Notes under the pieces: model-generated
What the model was told of the DNA's origin: nothing
Databases searched by the model: none
Seen by the model: only the letters and a program-made list of their open reading frames with translations
Shown here: one piece after another, positions 50,091 to 58,916 of the stretch
Layout: each line of letters begins with the position of its first letter
Position numbering within the stretch: the stretch's first letter is position 1
Program-made: the position numbers and the translations under genes
Source of the DNA: a bacterium
GTDB lineage: Bacteria > Zhuqueibacterota > Zhuqueibacteria > Oleimicrobiales > Geothermoviventaceae
Reading direction: 5' to 3'
DNA: 64,000 nt
Assembly: GCA_028275345.1 (NCBI GenBank)
Contig: JAPWUV010000002.1
Coordinates: forward strand, 496,001-560,000

Positions 50091-53000
50091 TCAGCCTTCC
50101 AACTGAACGTTATCCTGTCCAAGTAGCGCGCGTAGTGAGCGGAAAAGCGAAGACGACGGTTCCACTTTGAATCGCACACTGCGGAGCACGTAGTCACCAT
50201 TCCCTGTATTCCGCAGCTCAATTATGACGGGACATCCCCCGGGATTCTCCGACAGCAAGCGGCGCACGTTTTCCACCAAGTTTTCGTCCGTCGCCTGAAG
50301 GTCAAAGGCCAGACGGATCCGCTTCGTGAGGCGCTGGTGGGCTTCCTCGAGCGGCAGGATTTCCTCGGCGATGATCTTAGCATCCTGCTCCTCACGGTGG
50401 CTGACCTTGCCTTTCACCAATAGCATCGCCTCTTCCCGAAGAAGATCCCGGTAGCGCTCCAAAGGCTCGGAAAACACGAGGACCTCAGCAGATCCCGAAA
50501 AATCCTCGAGGCTCAAGAACGCGAACGGTCGCTGGCCATCGCTCGATCGCACGCTGACGCCGGTGACTACGCCAGCCACCCGCACTGCCGCCTGGTCAGG
50601 CAATTCCGCCAGGGAATCCAGGGTGACCGTCGAGAACGCCCGGACCTCTTGCTCGTATTTCTCCAGCGGATGGCCCGAGACATAGAAACCCAGCAGCTGT
50701 TTCTCCCGAGCCAGCGTTTCCCCGTGGCTCCACTCCGGCACGTCGGGGAGCCGCGGCTGAAGCGTAGCCGCGACCTCGTCACTGCCGGCGAAGAGATCGG
50801 CTTGCTCCAGCAGGCGGGAACCTTGCATTCTCTGGCCGAACTGGATAGCGAGATCCACCGCCGCCATCAGCTGCGCACGATGGCCTTCCAAGGAGTCCAT
50901 GGCTCCCGCCTGGATGAGGCTTTCCAGCACTTTCTTGTTCACATGCCGCAGATCCACCCGCTGGCAGAGCTCGAAGATCGTGCGGAAACGGCCGTGCCTT
51001 TTCCTCGCCTGCACGATGGAATTGATCGCCTGAACGCCCACGTTCTTCACCGCGGCCAGGCCGAAGCGGATGCCCTGGTCCGTCACGGTGAAGGTGGCAT
51101 GGCTTTCGTTGACGTCCGGAGGTAAAACGCGAAGCCCCATGCGGCGACACTCGTCGATGAGGGTGACGATGCGCTTGCTATCGGCCATTTCGCTGGTGAG
51201 CGTCGCGGCCATGAACTCCGCGGGGAAATGGGCCTTGAGGTAGGCCGTTTGGTACGCCACGATGGAGTAGGCTGCCGCATGGCTCTTATTGAAGCCGTAC
51301 TGGGCGAAACGCTCCATCAAGTCGAAGATGGCCTCGGCCGTCTCGGGTGCGATCCCCCGTTCCCGAGCACCTTCCACAAACTCCTGCCGCTGGCTGACCA
51401 TGAGCTCTGCCTTTTTCTTGCCCATGGCCCGCCGCAGTAGATCGGCTTTGCCCAACGAGAACCCCGCTAGCTCCGAAGCGATCCTCATCACCTGCTCTTG
51501 GTAGACGATCACCCCATAGGTCTCCTTCAGGATCGGCTCCAGCTTGGGGTGGAGGTACTCGATCTGGGTCTTCCCCTGCTTCCGCAGGATGAAGTCGTCG
51601 ATCATCTCCATGGGGCCGGGGCGATAGAGGGCGTTCATCGCGATCAGGTCTTCGAGGCAACGAGGCTTGAGCTTCCTCAAGTACTCCCGCATGCCCGAGC
51701 TTTCGAATTGGAACACAGCCACCGTCTCGCCGCGGCCGAATAGCTCGAAGGTCTCCGGATCATCCAATGGGATCTTGTCGATGTCAACATGGGTGCCCTT
51801 CTCAGCCAGCATCCTCACAGTGTCGTGGATCACGGTGAGCGTGCGGAGACCGAGGAAGTCCATCTTGAGGAGGCCGATGGCCTCGAGCGATTTCATGTCA
51901 TACTGAGTCGTGATTTCGCCTTCCTTCGACTTGTAGAGGGGGGTGTGATTCGTGAGAGCATCGGGAGTGATGACCACCCCTGCGGCGTGGGTCGATGCAT
52001 GGCGGGCGAGCCCCTCCAGGACCAGCGAGATCTCGAAAAGCTTCTTGTACCGTTCGCTCGAATCGATTAGTTCGCGTAAACGCGGCTCTTGATCAATCGC
52101 CTCCCGAAGCTTGATCCCGAGGGTCTGAGGCACCAGCTTGGCGACCCGATCCACTTCTGCGTACGGGAAGCCGAGCACCCGGCCCACGTCGCGAACCACC
52201 GCTCGGGCCGCCATGGTCCCGAAGGTGATGATCTGGGCGACGTTCTCGCTCCCGTACTTGCGTTTGACGTAGTTGATCACCTCGTCGCGGCGCTCGTAGC
52301 AAAAGTCGATGTCGATGTCCGGCATCGTCACCCGCTCGGGATTCAGGAATCGCTCGAAGAGTAGGCCGTACTTCACTGGGTCCACGTTGGTGATGCCGAG
52401 ACAATAGGAAACGAGGCTCCCCGCCGCCGAACCGCGACCCGGCCCCACCGGGATCCCATTGCTCCGCGCGAAGTCCACGAAGTCCTTCACGATGAGAAAG
52501 TAGCCGGCATACCCCGTCTTTCGGATGATCTCCAGCTCGTGCTCGAGCCGGTGCTCAAGCTCGCGTGTGACCACAGGATACCGCGCCCGCAACCCCTCGC
52601 GTGCCAGCGAGGCGAGATATTCGTCCAGCTTCAAAGACTGGGCTTCCGGCGGAAGTTGATATTGTGGCAGGAGCGGTCGGCCGAGCTCAAGGATGAGGTT
52701 ACACTTGTTCGCAACCTCAAGGGTGTTTGCGAGGGCCTCAGGATACTCCCGGAAGGCCTCGCGCATCTCCTCGTAGGACTTGAAGTAGATCTGATCGGTC
52801 TCGTAGCGCAGCCGAGTGGGATCGTTTCTGTCTTTTTGGGTCTGGAGACACAACAGAACGTCGTGCGCTTCCGCATGCTCCCGCTTGAGGTAGTGGATAT
52901 CGTTCGTGGCAACGACCTTGATACCCAGCTCACGGCCAAGCTCTACGATGGCTGGAAGGATGCGCTCTTCCTGGGGCAAGCCGTGATTCTGGATCTCCAA

Positions 53001-53519
53001 GTAAAAGTCGTCGCCAAAGATCTCCCGATATTCGAGAGCAACCCGCCGCGCCGCGTCCAGCTCGTTCTTGAGGAGCTTCTGCGCAATCTCTCCTTTGATG
53101 CACGCCGATAGCGCAATCAGCCCCTCCGAATGCTCGCGGAGCACCTCCTTATCGACGCGCGGCTTGTAGTAATAGCCGTCGAGGTAGCCGATCGTCGCCA
53201 GTTTCAGCAGGTTACGGTAGCCTTTCTCGTTCTTCGCGAGCAGAACCAGGTGATATGAGCTCTCCGCCCCGCCCTTGCCCGCCACGCGCTCGAAACGGCT
53301 ACGAGGAGCGACGTACGTTTCGATCCCGAGAATGGGCTTGATACCCGCGCTAAGGGCCGCACGATAGAATTCAATGGCGCCGAACATGTTCCCGTGGTCC
53401 GTGAGTGCCAAAGCGGGCATCTCGTAGTTGGCACATTGGGCCACGAGATCCTCAATTCGACACGCCCCATCGAGAAGGCTGTAATGGGAATGATTGTGCA
53501 GGTGTACGAACTCGACCAT
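50091..53519 (-). CDS. dnaE: DNA polymerase III subunit alpha
   Basis: Replicative C-family polymerase, 1142 residues, DnaE1 type. The PHP domain with HNHSHYSLLDGACRIEDLV and ALTDHGNMFGAIEF starts the protein. The palm has GPGRGSAAGSLVSYCLGIT and the catalytic aspartates in MPDIDIDFCYERRDEV. Then come MDFLGLRTLTVI, fingers (GVIVYQEQVMRIASELAGF), a helix-hairpin-helix region (LPPDVNESHATFTV) and a C-terminal OB fold (VAGVVTGVSVRSSDGQRPFAFLSLEDFSGSAEV). The ATG at 53519 (MVEFVHLHNH) has GAGG 5 nt upstream. The PHP metal ligands look largely conserved, compatible with intrinsic proofreading, which is common outside the Proteobacteria. Confidence 0.97.
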   Translation of the reverse strand: MVEFVHLHNHSHYSLLDGACRIEDLVAQCANYEMPALALTDHGNMFGAIEFYRAALSAGIKPILGIETYVAPRSRFERVAGKGGAESSYHLVLLAKNEKGYRNLLKLATIGYLDGYYYKPRVDKEVLREHSEGLIALSACIKGEIAQKLLKNELDAARRVALEYREIFGDDFYLEIQNHGLPQEERILPAIVELGRELGIKVVATNDIHYLKREHAEAHDVLLCLQTQKDRNDPTRLRYETDQIYFKSYEEMREAFREYPEALANTLEVANKCNLILELGRPLLPQYQLPPEAQSLKLDEYLASLAREGLRARYPVVTRELEHRLEHELEIIRKTGYAGYFLIVKDFVDFARSNGIPVGPGRGSAAGSLVSYCLGITNVDPVKYGLLFERFLNPERVTMPDIDIDFCYERRDEVINYVKRKYGSENVAQIITFGTMAARAVVRDVGRVLGFPYAEVDRVAKLVPQTLGIKLREAIDQEPRLRELIDSSERYKKLFEISLVLEGLARHASTHAAGVVITPDALTNHTPLYKSKEGEITTQYDMKSLEAIGLLKMDFLGLRTLTVIHDTVRMLAEKGTHVDIDKIPLDDPETFELFGRGETVAVFQFESSGMREYLRKLKPRCLEDLIAMNALYRPGPMEMIDDFILRKQGKTQIEYLHPKLEPILKETYGVIVYQEQVMRIASELAGFSLGKADLLRRAMGKKKAELMVSQRQEFVEGARERGIAPETAEAIFDLMERFAQYGFNKSHAAAYSIVAYQTAYLKAHFPAEFMAATLTSEMADSKRIVTLIDECRRMGLRVLPPDVNESHATFTVTDQGIRFGLAAVKNVGVQAINSIVQARKRHGRFRTIFELCQRVDLRHVNKKVLESLIQAGAMDSLEGHRAQLMAAVDLAIQFGQRMQGSRLLEQADLFAGSDEVAATLQPRLPDVPEWSHGETLAREKQLLGFYVSGHPLEKYEQEVRAFSTVTLDSLAELPDQAAVRVAGVVTGVSVRSSDGQRPFAFLSLEDFSGSAEVLVFSEPLERYRDLLREEAMLLVKGKVSHREEQDAKIIAEEILPLEEAHQRLTKRIRLAFDLQATDENLVENVRRLLSENPGGCPVIIELRNTGNGDYVLRSVRFKVEPSSSLFRSLRALLGQDNVQLEG

Positions 53520-53583
53520 CCTGGCCTCGCAGTTCACATTCGGGCCCCGTATTCCTGCTCCCGGAGGCCGGTCAAACCGTGGC

Positions 53584-54558
53584 CTACACGGCGAGCCGGC
53601 TCAGGTAGGCCCGAGCTGTGGTCACGTACTCACTCTGGGGATACAGCTTCAGAAAATTTTCCAGTTCTTGCTGGGCCATCCGCGCGTCCCCGAGGCGCAT
53701 CTGACACAGCGCGATCTTCAGCTGCGCGTCATCATACTTGTCCGTGGCGTCGAAGGCGAACACCCGGCAAAAGGCCGAAAAGGCTTCCAAATAGCGTCTC
53801 TGCCCGTACAGACATTCGCCGATCCAGTACTGACAATTGTCGGCCAGGGGATGAACCGGGTTTTCGGCAAGCAGTGACTGGAATTGCTCCAGAGCTTGCG
53901 CATACTGCCGCTGGTGGAAAAGCCGCAAGGCCTCGTCGTACCTACGCTCGAACTCGGGCACCGGACGGCTTGCTTGCACCCCCTCCGCCACGCCGACTCG
54001 AATCACCGTCGAGGGAGCAGGGGACACATCCCTCGTGCTGGGCCCAAGGGCGACGCGCGGTTGAACCTCCCTCGCCTGGCCGCTTGCCCATCGAGTGGCA
54101 AGTTGAGGGAGCCGGGAATCGAGGCTTCCGAGATCCTTTCCTTCGACGGCTCCCAATTGAGTCGCGAGCCGAACAATTCCAGAGTCAAGACTGGCGGATT
54201 CCTTCTCCAGTCGGGCAATCTCGGTGCTCCGTGCATCCACCTCTCGACGGAGTCTTTCCAGTTGCTGGAGCAGCGCGTAGAGCTGCTCCGGCTCCGCCTG
54301 CGATTGAGGGGCCTTCTCCGGCTGCGTCGCCGGGACCTCCGCTACGGTCGCCGGACTCGCCGCCGTCGTTTCCGCCGGAGCAGGGGCCAATTCTTGATCA
54401 AGACCAAGAAGCTCGATCAGTTCGCGCTTGTAGGTCTCCTCATCCACGCTCTTTCCACGTCTGGCGTCTCTCTGGACAGCGCAGACGAGAAAGAGGCCGA
54501 TGACGACCAGAATGAGGTTCCCCAACGAACTCATCAGCAGCTGGCGCGAGTTGTTCAT
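53584..54558 (-). CDS. Membrane-anchored TPR protein (YbgF-like)
   Basis: A 324-residue protein. A single membrane helix (SSLGNLILVVIGLFLVCAV) near the N-terminus anchors it to the inner membrane, and a disordered Ala/Pro/Glu region follows at ~40-100. A coiled coil (EQLYALLQQLERLRREVDARSTEIARLEKE) and TPR repeats at ~190-320 (PEFERRYDEALRLFHQRQYAQAL, YWIGECLYGQRRYLEAF, QMRLGDARMAQQELENFL) follow. Organisation resembles YbgF/CpoB, a Tol-Pal-associated factor, but the N-terminus is anchored rather than cleaved. ATG at 54558 has GGAGG 8 nt upstream. It may coordinate cell-wall synthesis and envelope constriction; no tol or pal genes are in the window. Confidence 0.75.
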   Translation of the reverse strand: MNNSRQLLMSSLGNLILVVIGLFLVCAVQRDARRGKSVDEETYKRELIELLGLDQELAPAPAETTAASPATVAEVPATQPEKAPQSQAEPEQLYALLQQLERLRREVDARSTEIARLEKESASLDSGIVRLATQLGAVEGKDLGSLDSRLPQLATRWASGQAREVQPRVALGPSTRDVSPAPSTVIRVGVAEGVQASRPVPEFERRYDEALRLFHQRQYAQALEQFQSLLAENPVHPLADNCQYWIGECLYGQRRYLEAFSAFCRVFAFDATDKYDDAQLKIALCQMRLGDARMAQQELENFLKLYPQSEYVTTARAYLSRLAV

Positions 54559-54630
54559 CTCGACCACCTCCTCTGAAAACACGCCCCGGCGAGAACTCCC
54601 CCCTGTGACCCCTCCTGGCGACAGAGGCGC

Positions 54631-55929
54631 TCAGCTCTCATCGGGTGGCATAACACCTACCACAGCTTCTGGCCACGGCTCCTGCTCTCGCCAGATCTCC
54701 GCACCCAAACCCTTCAGTTTCTCCTCAATGCGCTCGTAGCCGCGGTCGATATGGTACACCCGGGATACGTCGGTCCGACCCTCCGCCACAAGGCCGGCAA
54801 GGATCAAAGAAGCGCTGGCCCGCAGGTCGGTGGACATCACAGGCGCGCCCTGCAGCTTCGGTACGCCTACCACGTGCGCGGAATTGCCATCCATGCGGAT
54901 GTCGGCTCCGAGCCGGCGCAACTCGGCGACGTGCGTGAAGCGATCGGCAAAGATCGTGTCGACGATCACCGAGGTACCCTCCGCAATGCACATGAGCGCC
55001 ATCCATTGTGCCTGCATGTCGGTCGGGAAGCCGGGATAAACCGCCGTCGTCACATCCACCGCTTTCACCCTGCGGTCGCACTTCACCCGGACCCAATCCG
55101 GGCCCTCGAAAACTTCCGCTCCGGCATCGGTGAGCTTGGCCAGCACGCTGCGGAGATGGTCGGGTACAACCTGCCTCACCGTCACATCGCCCTGGGTGAT
55201 CGCCCCAGCTACGAGAAACGTCCCCGCCTCGATCCGGTCCGGTATGGTTTCGAAATCCGCAGGTTGCAGCTCCTGCACTCCCCGGATCACAAGCCTGTCC
55301 GTCCCAATGCCTTCGATCTGGGCACCCATTCCGTTCAGAAACTCGGCGAGGGAGGCGATTTCAGGCTCTCGCGCCGCGTTCTCGATCACCGTTGTACCTT
55401 CGGCCAGCGCGGCCGCCATCAGGATGTTGCCGGTGGCGCCGACGCTGGGGATGTCCAGCGTGATGGTCGTCCCTTTGAGTTTCTTGGCCCGAGCAACGAT
55501 ATAGCCCCGTTCCAGTCCGATCTCCGCACCGAGCTTTTGTAGCCCCTTGATATGGAGATCCACCGGGCGAGGCCCCCAGGCACATCCGCCGGGCAAGGAG
55601 ACCCGAGCATACCCGTACCGGGCGACGAGCGGACCAAGGACGTAGATCGAGGCGCGCATGGTCTTGACCAGCTCGTACGGGGCTTCGAAGAAGGAACAAT
55701 TCGTCGTATCAATCCTGAGCTCATGGCCCTCCTGGTCCACGCGGGCCCCGATGATGCGCAACAAGTGGCTCATCGTACGCACGTCCCGCAGCTCGGGCAC
55801 CCGCTTGATCCGGAATCTCCCGTGGGCCAGCAAGCACGCCGCCATGATGGGCAGCACAGCGTTCTTAGCGCCGCTAATCGTTACCTGCCCCTCCAGGCGC
55901 CTCCCGCCGATCACTACGATCTTATCCAA
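54631..55929 (-). CDS. murA: UDP-N-acetylglucosamine 1-carboxyvinyltransferase
   Basis: MurA, the first committed peptidoglycan enzyme, transfers enolpyruvate from PEP to UDP-GlcNAc. The protein is 432 residues. The N-terminal MDKIVVIGGRRLEGQVTISGAKNAVLPI and the active-site loop LPGGCAWGPRPVDLHI with the Cys that fosfomycin attacks are present; GATGNILMAAALAEGTT, TDMQAQWMALMCIAEGTSVI and ADIRMDGNSAHVVG complete the fold. The start is TTG at 55929 with GGAG 8 nt upstream. It follows recN by 50 nt. Confidence 0.97.
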   Translation of the reverse strand: MDKIVVIGGRRLEGQVTISGAKNAVLPIMAACLLAHGRFRIKRVPELRDVRTMSHLLRIIGARVDQEGHELRIDTTNCSFFEAPYELVKTMRASIYVLGPLVARYGYARVSLPGGCAWGPRPVDLHIKGLQKLGAEIGLERGYIVARAKKLKGTTITLDIPSVGATGNILMAAALAEGTTVIENAAREPEIASLAEFLNGMGAQIEGIGTDRLVIRGVQELQPADFETIPDRIEAGTFLVAGAITQGDVTVRQVVPDHLRSVLAKLTDAGAEVFEGPDWVRVKCDRRVKAVDVTTAVYPGFPTDMQAQWMALMCIAEGTSVIVDTIFADRFTHVAELRRLGADIRMDGNSAHVVGVPKLQGAPVMSTDLRASASLILAGLVAEGRTDVSRVYHIDRGYERIEEKLKGLGAEIWREQEPWPEAVVGVMPPDES

Positions 55930-55980
55930 CTTACCCGCTCCTCTCTTCGGACGCAGAAAATCCTGCTGATGCCTCTCGCT

Positions 55981-57708
55981 TTATTCCTCCCGCGCTTCTT
56001 GTCCGGCCTCGCGGAGAAGGGCTCTTGCCGCTTCGAGGTGAGTCTCCAAAACCTTCTCGCCGCTCAACAGGCGGGCGATCGCCTCCTCCCGTTCTCGTCC
56101 CCGCAGCTTCCGGACCTGCGTCCGGGTGATGCCCGAGCTGTCGAACTTCTCCACCAGGAAATGACTGTCCCCGTGACTGGCGATCTGCGGCAGGTGCGTG
56201 ATGCATACCACTTGGCGCTCCCTCGCAAGGGAACTCAGCTTGTTCCCGACCACCTGGGCGATCCGGCCGGAAATGCCCATATCGACTTCGTCGAAGATCA
56301 TCGTCGGGACCGGATCGCAGTGGACCAGAACCGACTTCAGGGCGAGCATGACTCGGGACACCTCGCCTCCGGAAGCGACCTTGGCGAGGGGACGGAGCCC
56401 CTGCCCCGGGTTCGTGGAGAGGTAGAATTCGACCTGGTCGATGCCACGAGACGTGGTCCGATACCGAACCCCTTCCAACTCGACCACACCGGCTGGATCC
56501 TCCTCCCTGCCGAACACCACTTGGAATTGCGCGCGGGGCATTCCAAGCTCCGCCAATTGCTCCTGGACAGCCTTCTCCAACCCTCGAGCTGCTTCTCGAC
56601 GGGCTTCGGAAAGCTGGACAGCTAGGGTGGTCAGGCGCGCGCCCACCTCCGCCAGTTGCTTCTGCTTCTCCTCAATCTGCTCGCGGAGGCTGGTGAATTC
56701 GCCGAGCTGCCGCCGAAGCTCGTCCCGGTGGCGCAGGACTTCCTCCGTGGTGAGCCCGTAGCGCTTCTTCAGCCGTGCGTACAGGGCCAGTCGCTGCCGA
56801 ACTTCCTCGAGCCTCGCAGGATCGGAATCGACGCGCGTCCGGTAGTTCTGCAGGGTTTTGGCGATCTCACTCACGCTGAGGCGCGCCTGATCCAGCTCGT
56901 CGGCAAGCTGCCCGAGGCTCGGGTCCACGGAACTCAGGGCCGAAAGCTCGTTCGCCGCCCTGTCCAGTAGTTCGGCAACACTCCCCTCCCGCTCGTACAG
57001 CAGCTCGTACGCCAGCGAAGTGGACTCGTACAACCTCTGACTGTTACTCAGGATCTTTTCCGTCCGGATGAGCTCCGCTTCCTCTTCGACCGTGGGTTGG
57101 ACGGACTCGATCTCCTTTAGCTGGAACTCGAACAGTTCGCGCTTCTCCTGGAGCACCCGTTCGCGCTCGTTCAACTCCGCCAGTTCCTTCGTCAGCCGCG
57201 AATGCTCCCGATAAAGCAGGCCGAACTCAGCCACGCGAGCGGCAAGGGAAGCGAATTCGTCCAGATAGAGTATGTGGGTCGCAGGCCGGAGGAGGCTCTG
57301 ATGCTCGTGCTGGCCGTGGAGATCGACCAGGAGATCACCGATCTCCTGCAACAGGGGAAGGGCCACCGGGGAATCGTTGACGAACGCCCGGCTTCGACCG
57401 CTTGCGAAGATTTCCCGGCGCAGCACAAGGAAGTCCGGGTCTTCCGGATGAACCAGCCCATTCTCCTCCAACAACGCCCGGACTGGGCTCGCGGGCGGAA
57501 GGGTGAATTCCGCCTCCACCACAGCCTTTTCGGCTCCGCTTCGGAGCACCGTCGTGTCGGAGCGCGCGCCCAGCACGGTGCCGAGCGCATCGATCAGAAG
57601 GGATTTCCCAGCGCCGGTTTCGCCCGTGATGATATTTAACCCAGGCTCGAAGCCCACTTCTACCTGGTCGATCACGGCGAAATCTTGCACGCGCAGTTTG
57701 CTCAGCAT
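55981..57708 (-). CDS. recN: DNA repair protein RecN
   Basis: SMC-like ATPase acting in recombinational double-strand break repair, 575 residues. Walker A is ITGETGAGKSLLIDALG near residue 30, the signature region GGEVSRVMLALKSVL and Walker B PTMIFDEVDMGISG appear near the C-terminus, and the central ~180-430 segment is the long coiled coil (ELAELNERERVLQEKRELFE; REQIEEKQKQLAEVGARL). The DxDxG-like loops and D-loop VVCITHLPQIASHGDSHFLVEK are intact. It lies between the alkaline phosphatase gene and murA on the same strand. Nothing unusual was seen. Confidence 0.96.
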   Translation of the reverse strand: MLSKLRVQDFAVIDQVEVGFEPGLNIITGETGAGKSLLIDALGTVLGARSDTTVLRSGAEKAVVEAEFTLPPASPVRALLEENGLVHPEDPDFLVLRREIFASGRSRAFVNDSPVALPLLQEIGDLLVDLHGQHEHQSLLRPATHILYLDEFASLAARVAEFGLLYREHSRLTKELAELNERERVLQEKRELFEFQLKEIESVQPTVEEEAELIRTEKILSNSQRLYESTSLAYELLYEREGSVAELLDRAANELSALSSVDPSLGQLADELDQARLSVSEIAKTLQNYRTRVDSDPARLEEVRQRLALYARLKKRYGLTTEEVLRHRDELRRQLGEFTSLREQIEEKQKQLAEVGARLTTLAVQLSEARREAARGLEKAVQEQLAELGMPRAQFQVVFGREEDPAGVVELEGVRYRTTSRGIDQVEFYLSTNPGQGLRPLAKVASGGEVSRVMLALKSVLVHCDPVPTMIFDEVDMGISGRIAQVVGNKLSSLARERQVVCITHLPQIASHGDSHFLVEKFDSSGITRTQVRKLRGREREEAIARLLSGEKVLETHLEAARALLREAGQEAREE

Positions 57709-57729
57709 CGCGTGGGAACCTCAGCCAGC

Positions 57730-58833
57730 TCATTGCTGGCGGACGAATTCCATCAACACCTTACCGATGAAGTCGTTCGCCATCATGCCAGGGAAGCGAT
57801 CTGATCCGGGGCCGAAGGCGAAGAAAGGAGCCGGATTGGCCGTATGCTCGCCGCCAACGTAGCGGACTTCCACCTGCCGATTCCGACGATCTCCTCCTGT
57901 GACCGCGAGGCCTCCGGTGTCATGATCAGCCGTGACAATCACCAACGTGTTGCCGTCCGCAGTTGCGAAGTCCAATGCCACCTCGACAGCTGCCACGAAA
58001 TCTTGCGTTTCCTCCAATTCGCGCGCTGCGTCATTGGAATGGGCCGCCCAGTCGATCTGGGAACCTTCTACCATGAGGAAGAATCCGCGCGGATTGGTGC
58101 GCAGTGTGGCAATGGCCTTGGCCACCATTTGCGCCAGCGTCGGCCGCCGCTCCGGCGGGGGAGCCAGGGCCACTGGCGCAAACAAGCCGATCACCGGGAC
58201 CGGCAAGGGCACGCCGGCTCGTCGGAACTCCAAGGTGTCGGTGATCACGTGGTAGCCGCGCCGTCGCAATTCGTTCAGCAGGTTGCGGCCGTCTTCGCGC
58301 CTACCTTCACCCTCCCCTACCGGCAGGAAGAAGGAGGTTCCTCCGCCGAGGACCACGTCCAACCCACTGTCCAAGAGTTGAATGGCGATCTCCCCCTCCT
58401 GGGAGCGGCTCGCGTGGGCGTAGAATGCCGCCGGGGTCGCATGAGTGACCTGGCAGGTGACCACGATCCCGGTGGCTTTGCCGCGGGCCTCGGCCTCTTC
58501 CACTATCGTCCGGAGCGTGTCGAAACCGGAGGCCTTCGGCCGCAGCGAGAGCAAGCCGTTCAGGGTTTTTTCTCCCGTAGCCATGGCTGTGGCGGCCGCC
58601 GCGGAGTCGGTGACCCACCGGTCTTCGTTCAGCGGCTGCGTCAACACCAGCGCCCCGCGCGGGAAGCGAGTGAGGACCTTGTCGCCCTTGGCGGCAATGA
58701 ACTGCATCAGCGCTCCGACACCCATCCCGTCGCCGATCAACAGGATCACATTCTTTGGCCGGGCAGGCTGGGGCGCAGCGGATCCCACTCCTATCCACAG
58801 CGCGAGACTGAAGGCCGCGAGGCGCGTTCTCAT
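57730..58833 (-). CDS. Exported alkaline phosphatase
   Basis: A 367-residue alkaline phosphatase. The signal sequence (RLAAFSLALWIGVGSAAPQ) directs export. The metal-binding Asp in VILLIGDGMGVGALM, the catalytic Ser in TDSAAAATAMATGEKTLNG, the second site THATPAAFYAH, the C-terminal Asp/His in EGSQIDWAAHSND, ADHDTGG and HTANPAPFFAFGPG are in place, so all seven-ligand positions look occupied. It would release phosphate from organic esters in the periplasm. ATG at 58833 follows AGGAGG 7 nt upstream; a TTG lies 6 nt before. It follows the propeller protein by 83 nt. Confidence 0.93.
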   Translation of the reverse strand: MRTRLAAFSLALWIGVGSAAPQPARPKNVILLIGDGMGVGALMQFIAAKGDKVLTRFPRGALVLTQPLNEDRWVTDSAAAATAMATGEKTLNGLLSLRPKASGFDTLRTIVEEAEARGKATGIVVTCQVTHATPAAFYAHASRSQEGEIAIQLLDSGLDVVLGGGTSFFLPVGEGEGRREDGRNLLNELRRRGYHVITDTLEFRRAGVPLPVPVIGLFAPVALAPPPERRPTLAQMVAKAIATLRTNPRGFFLMVEGSQIDWAAHSNDAARELEETQDFVAAVEVALDFATADGNTLVIVTADHDTGGLAVTGGDRRNRQVEVRYVGGEHTANPAPFFAFGPGSDRFPGMMANDFIGKVLMEFVRQQ

Positions 58834-58916
58834 TGGCAAACCTCCTCCGCTCAGTACTTGGACGGCGCCACCCGAAGATAGCGATTCTGCACGGGAAATG
58901 CGAGCCCCACCCTCCT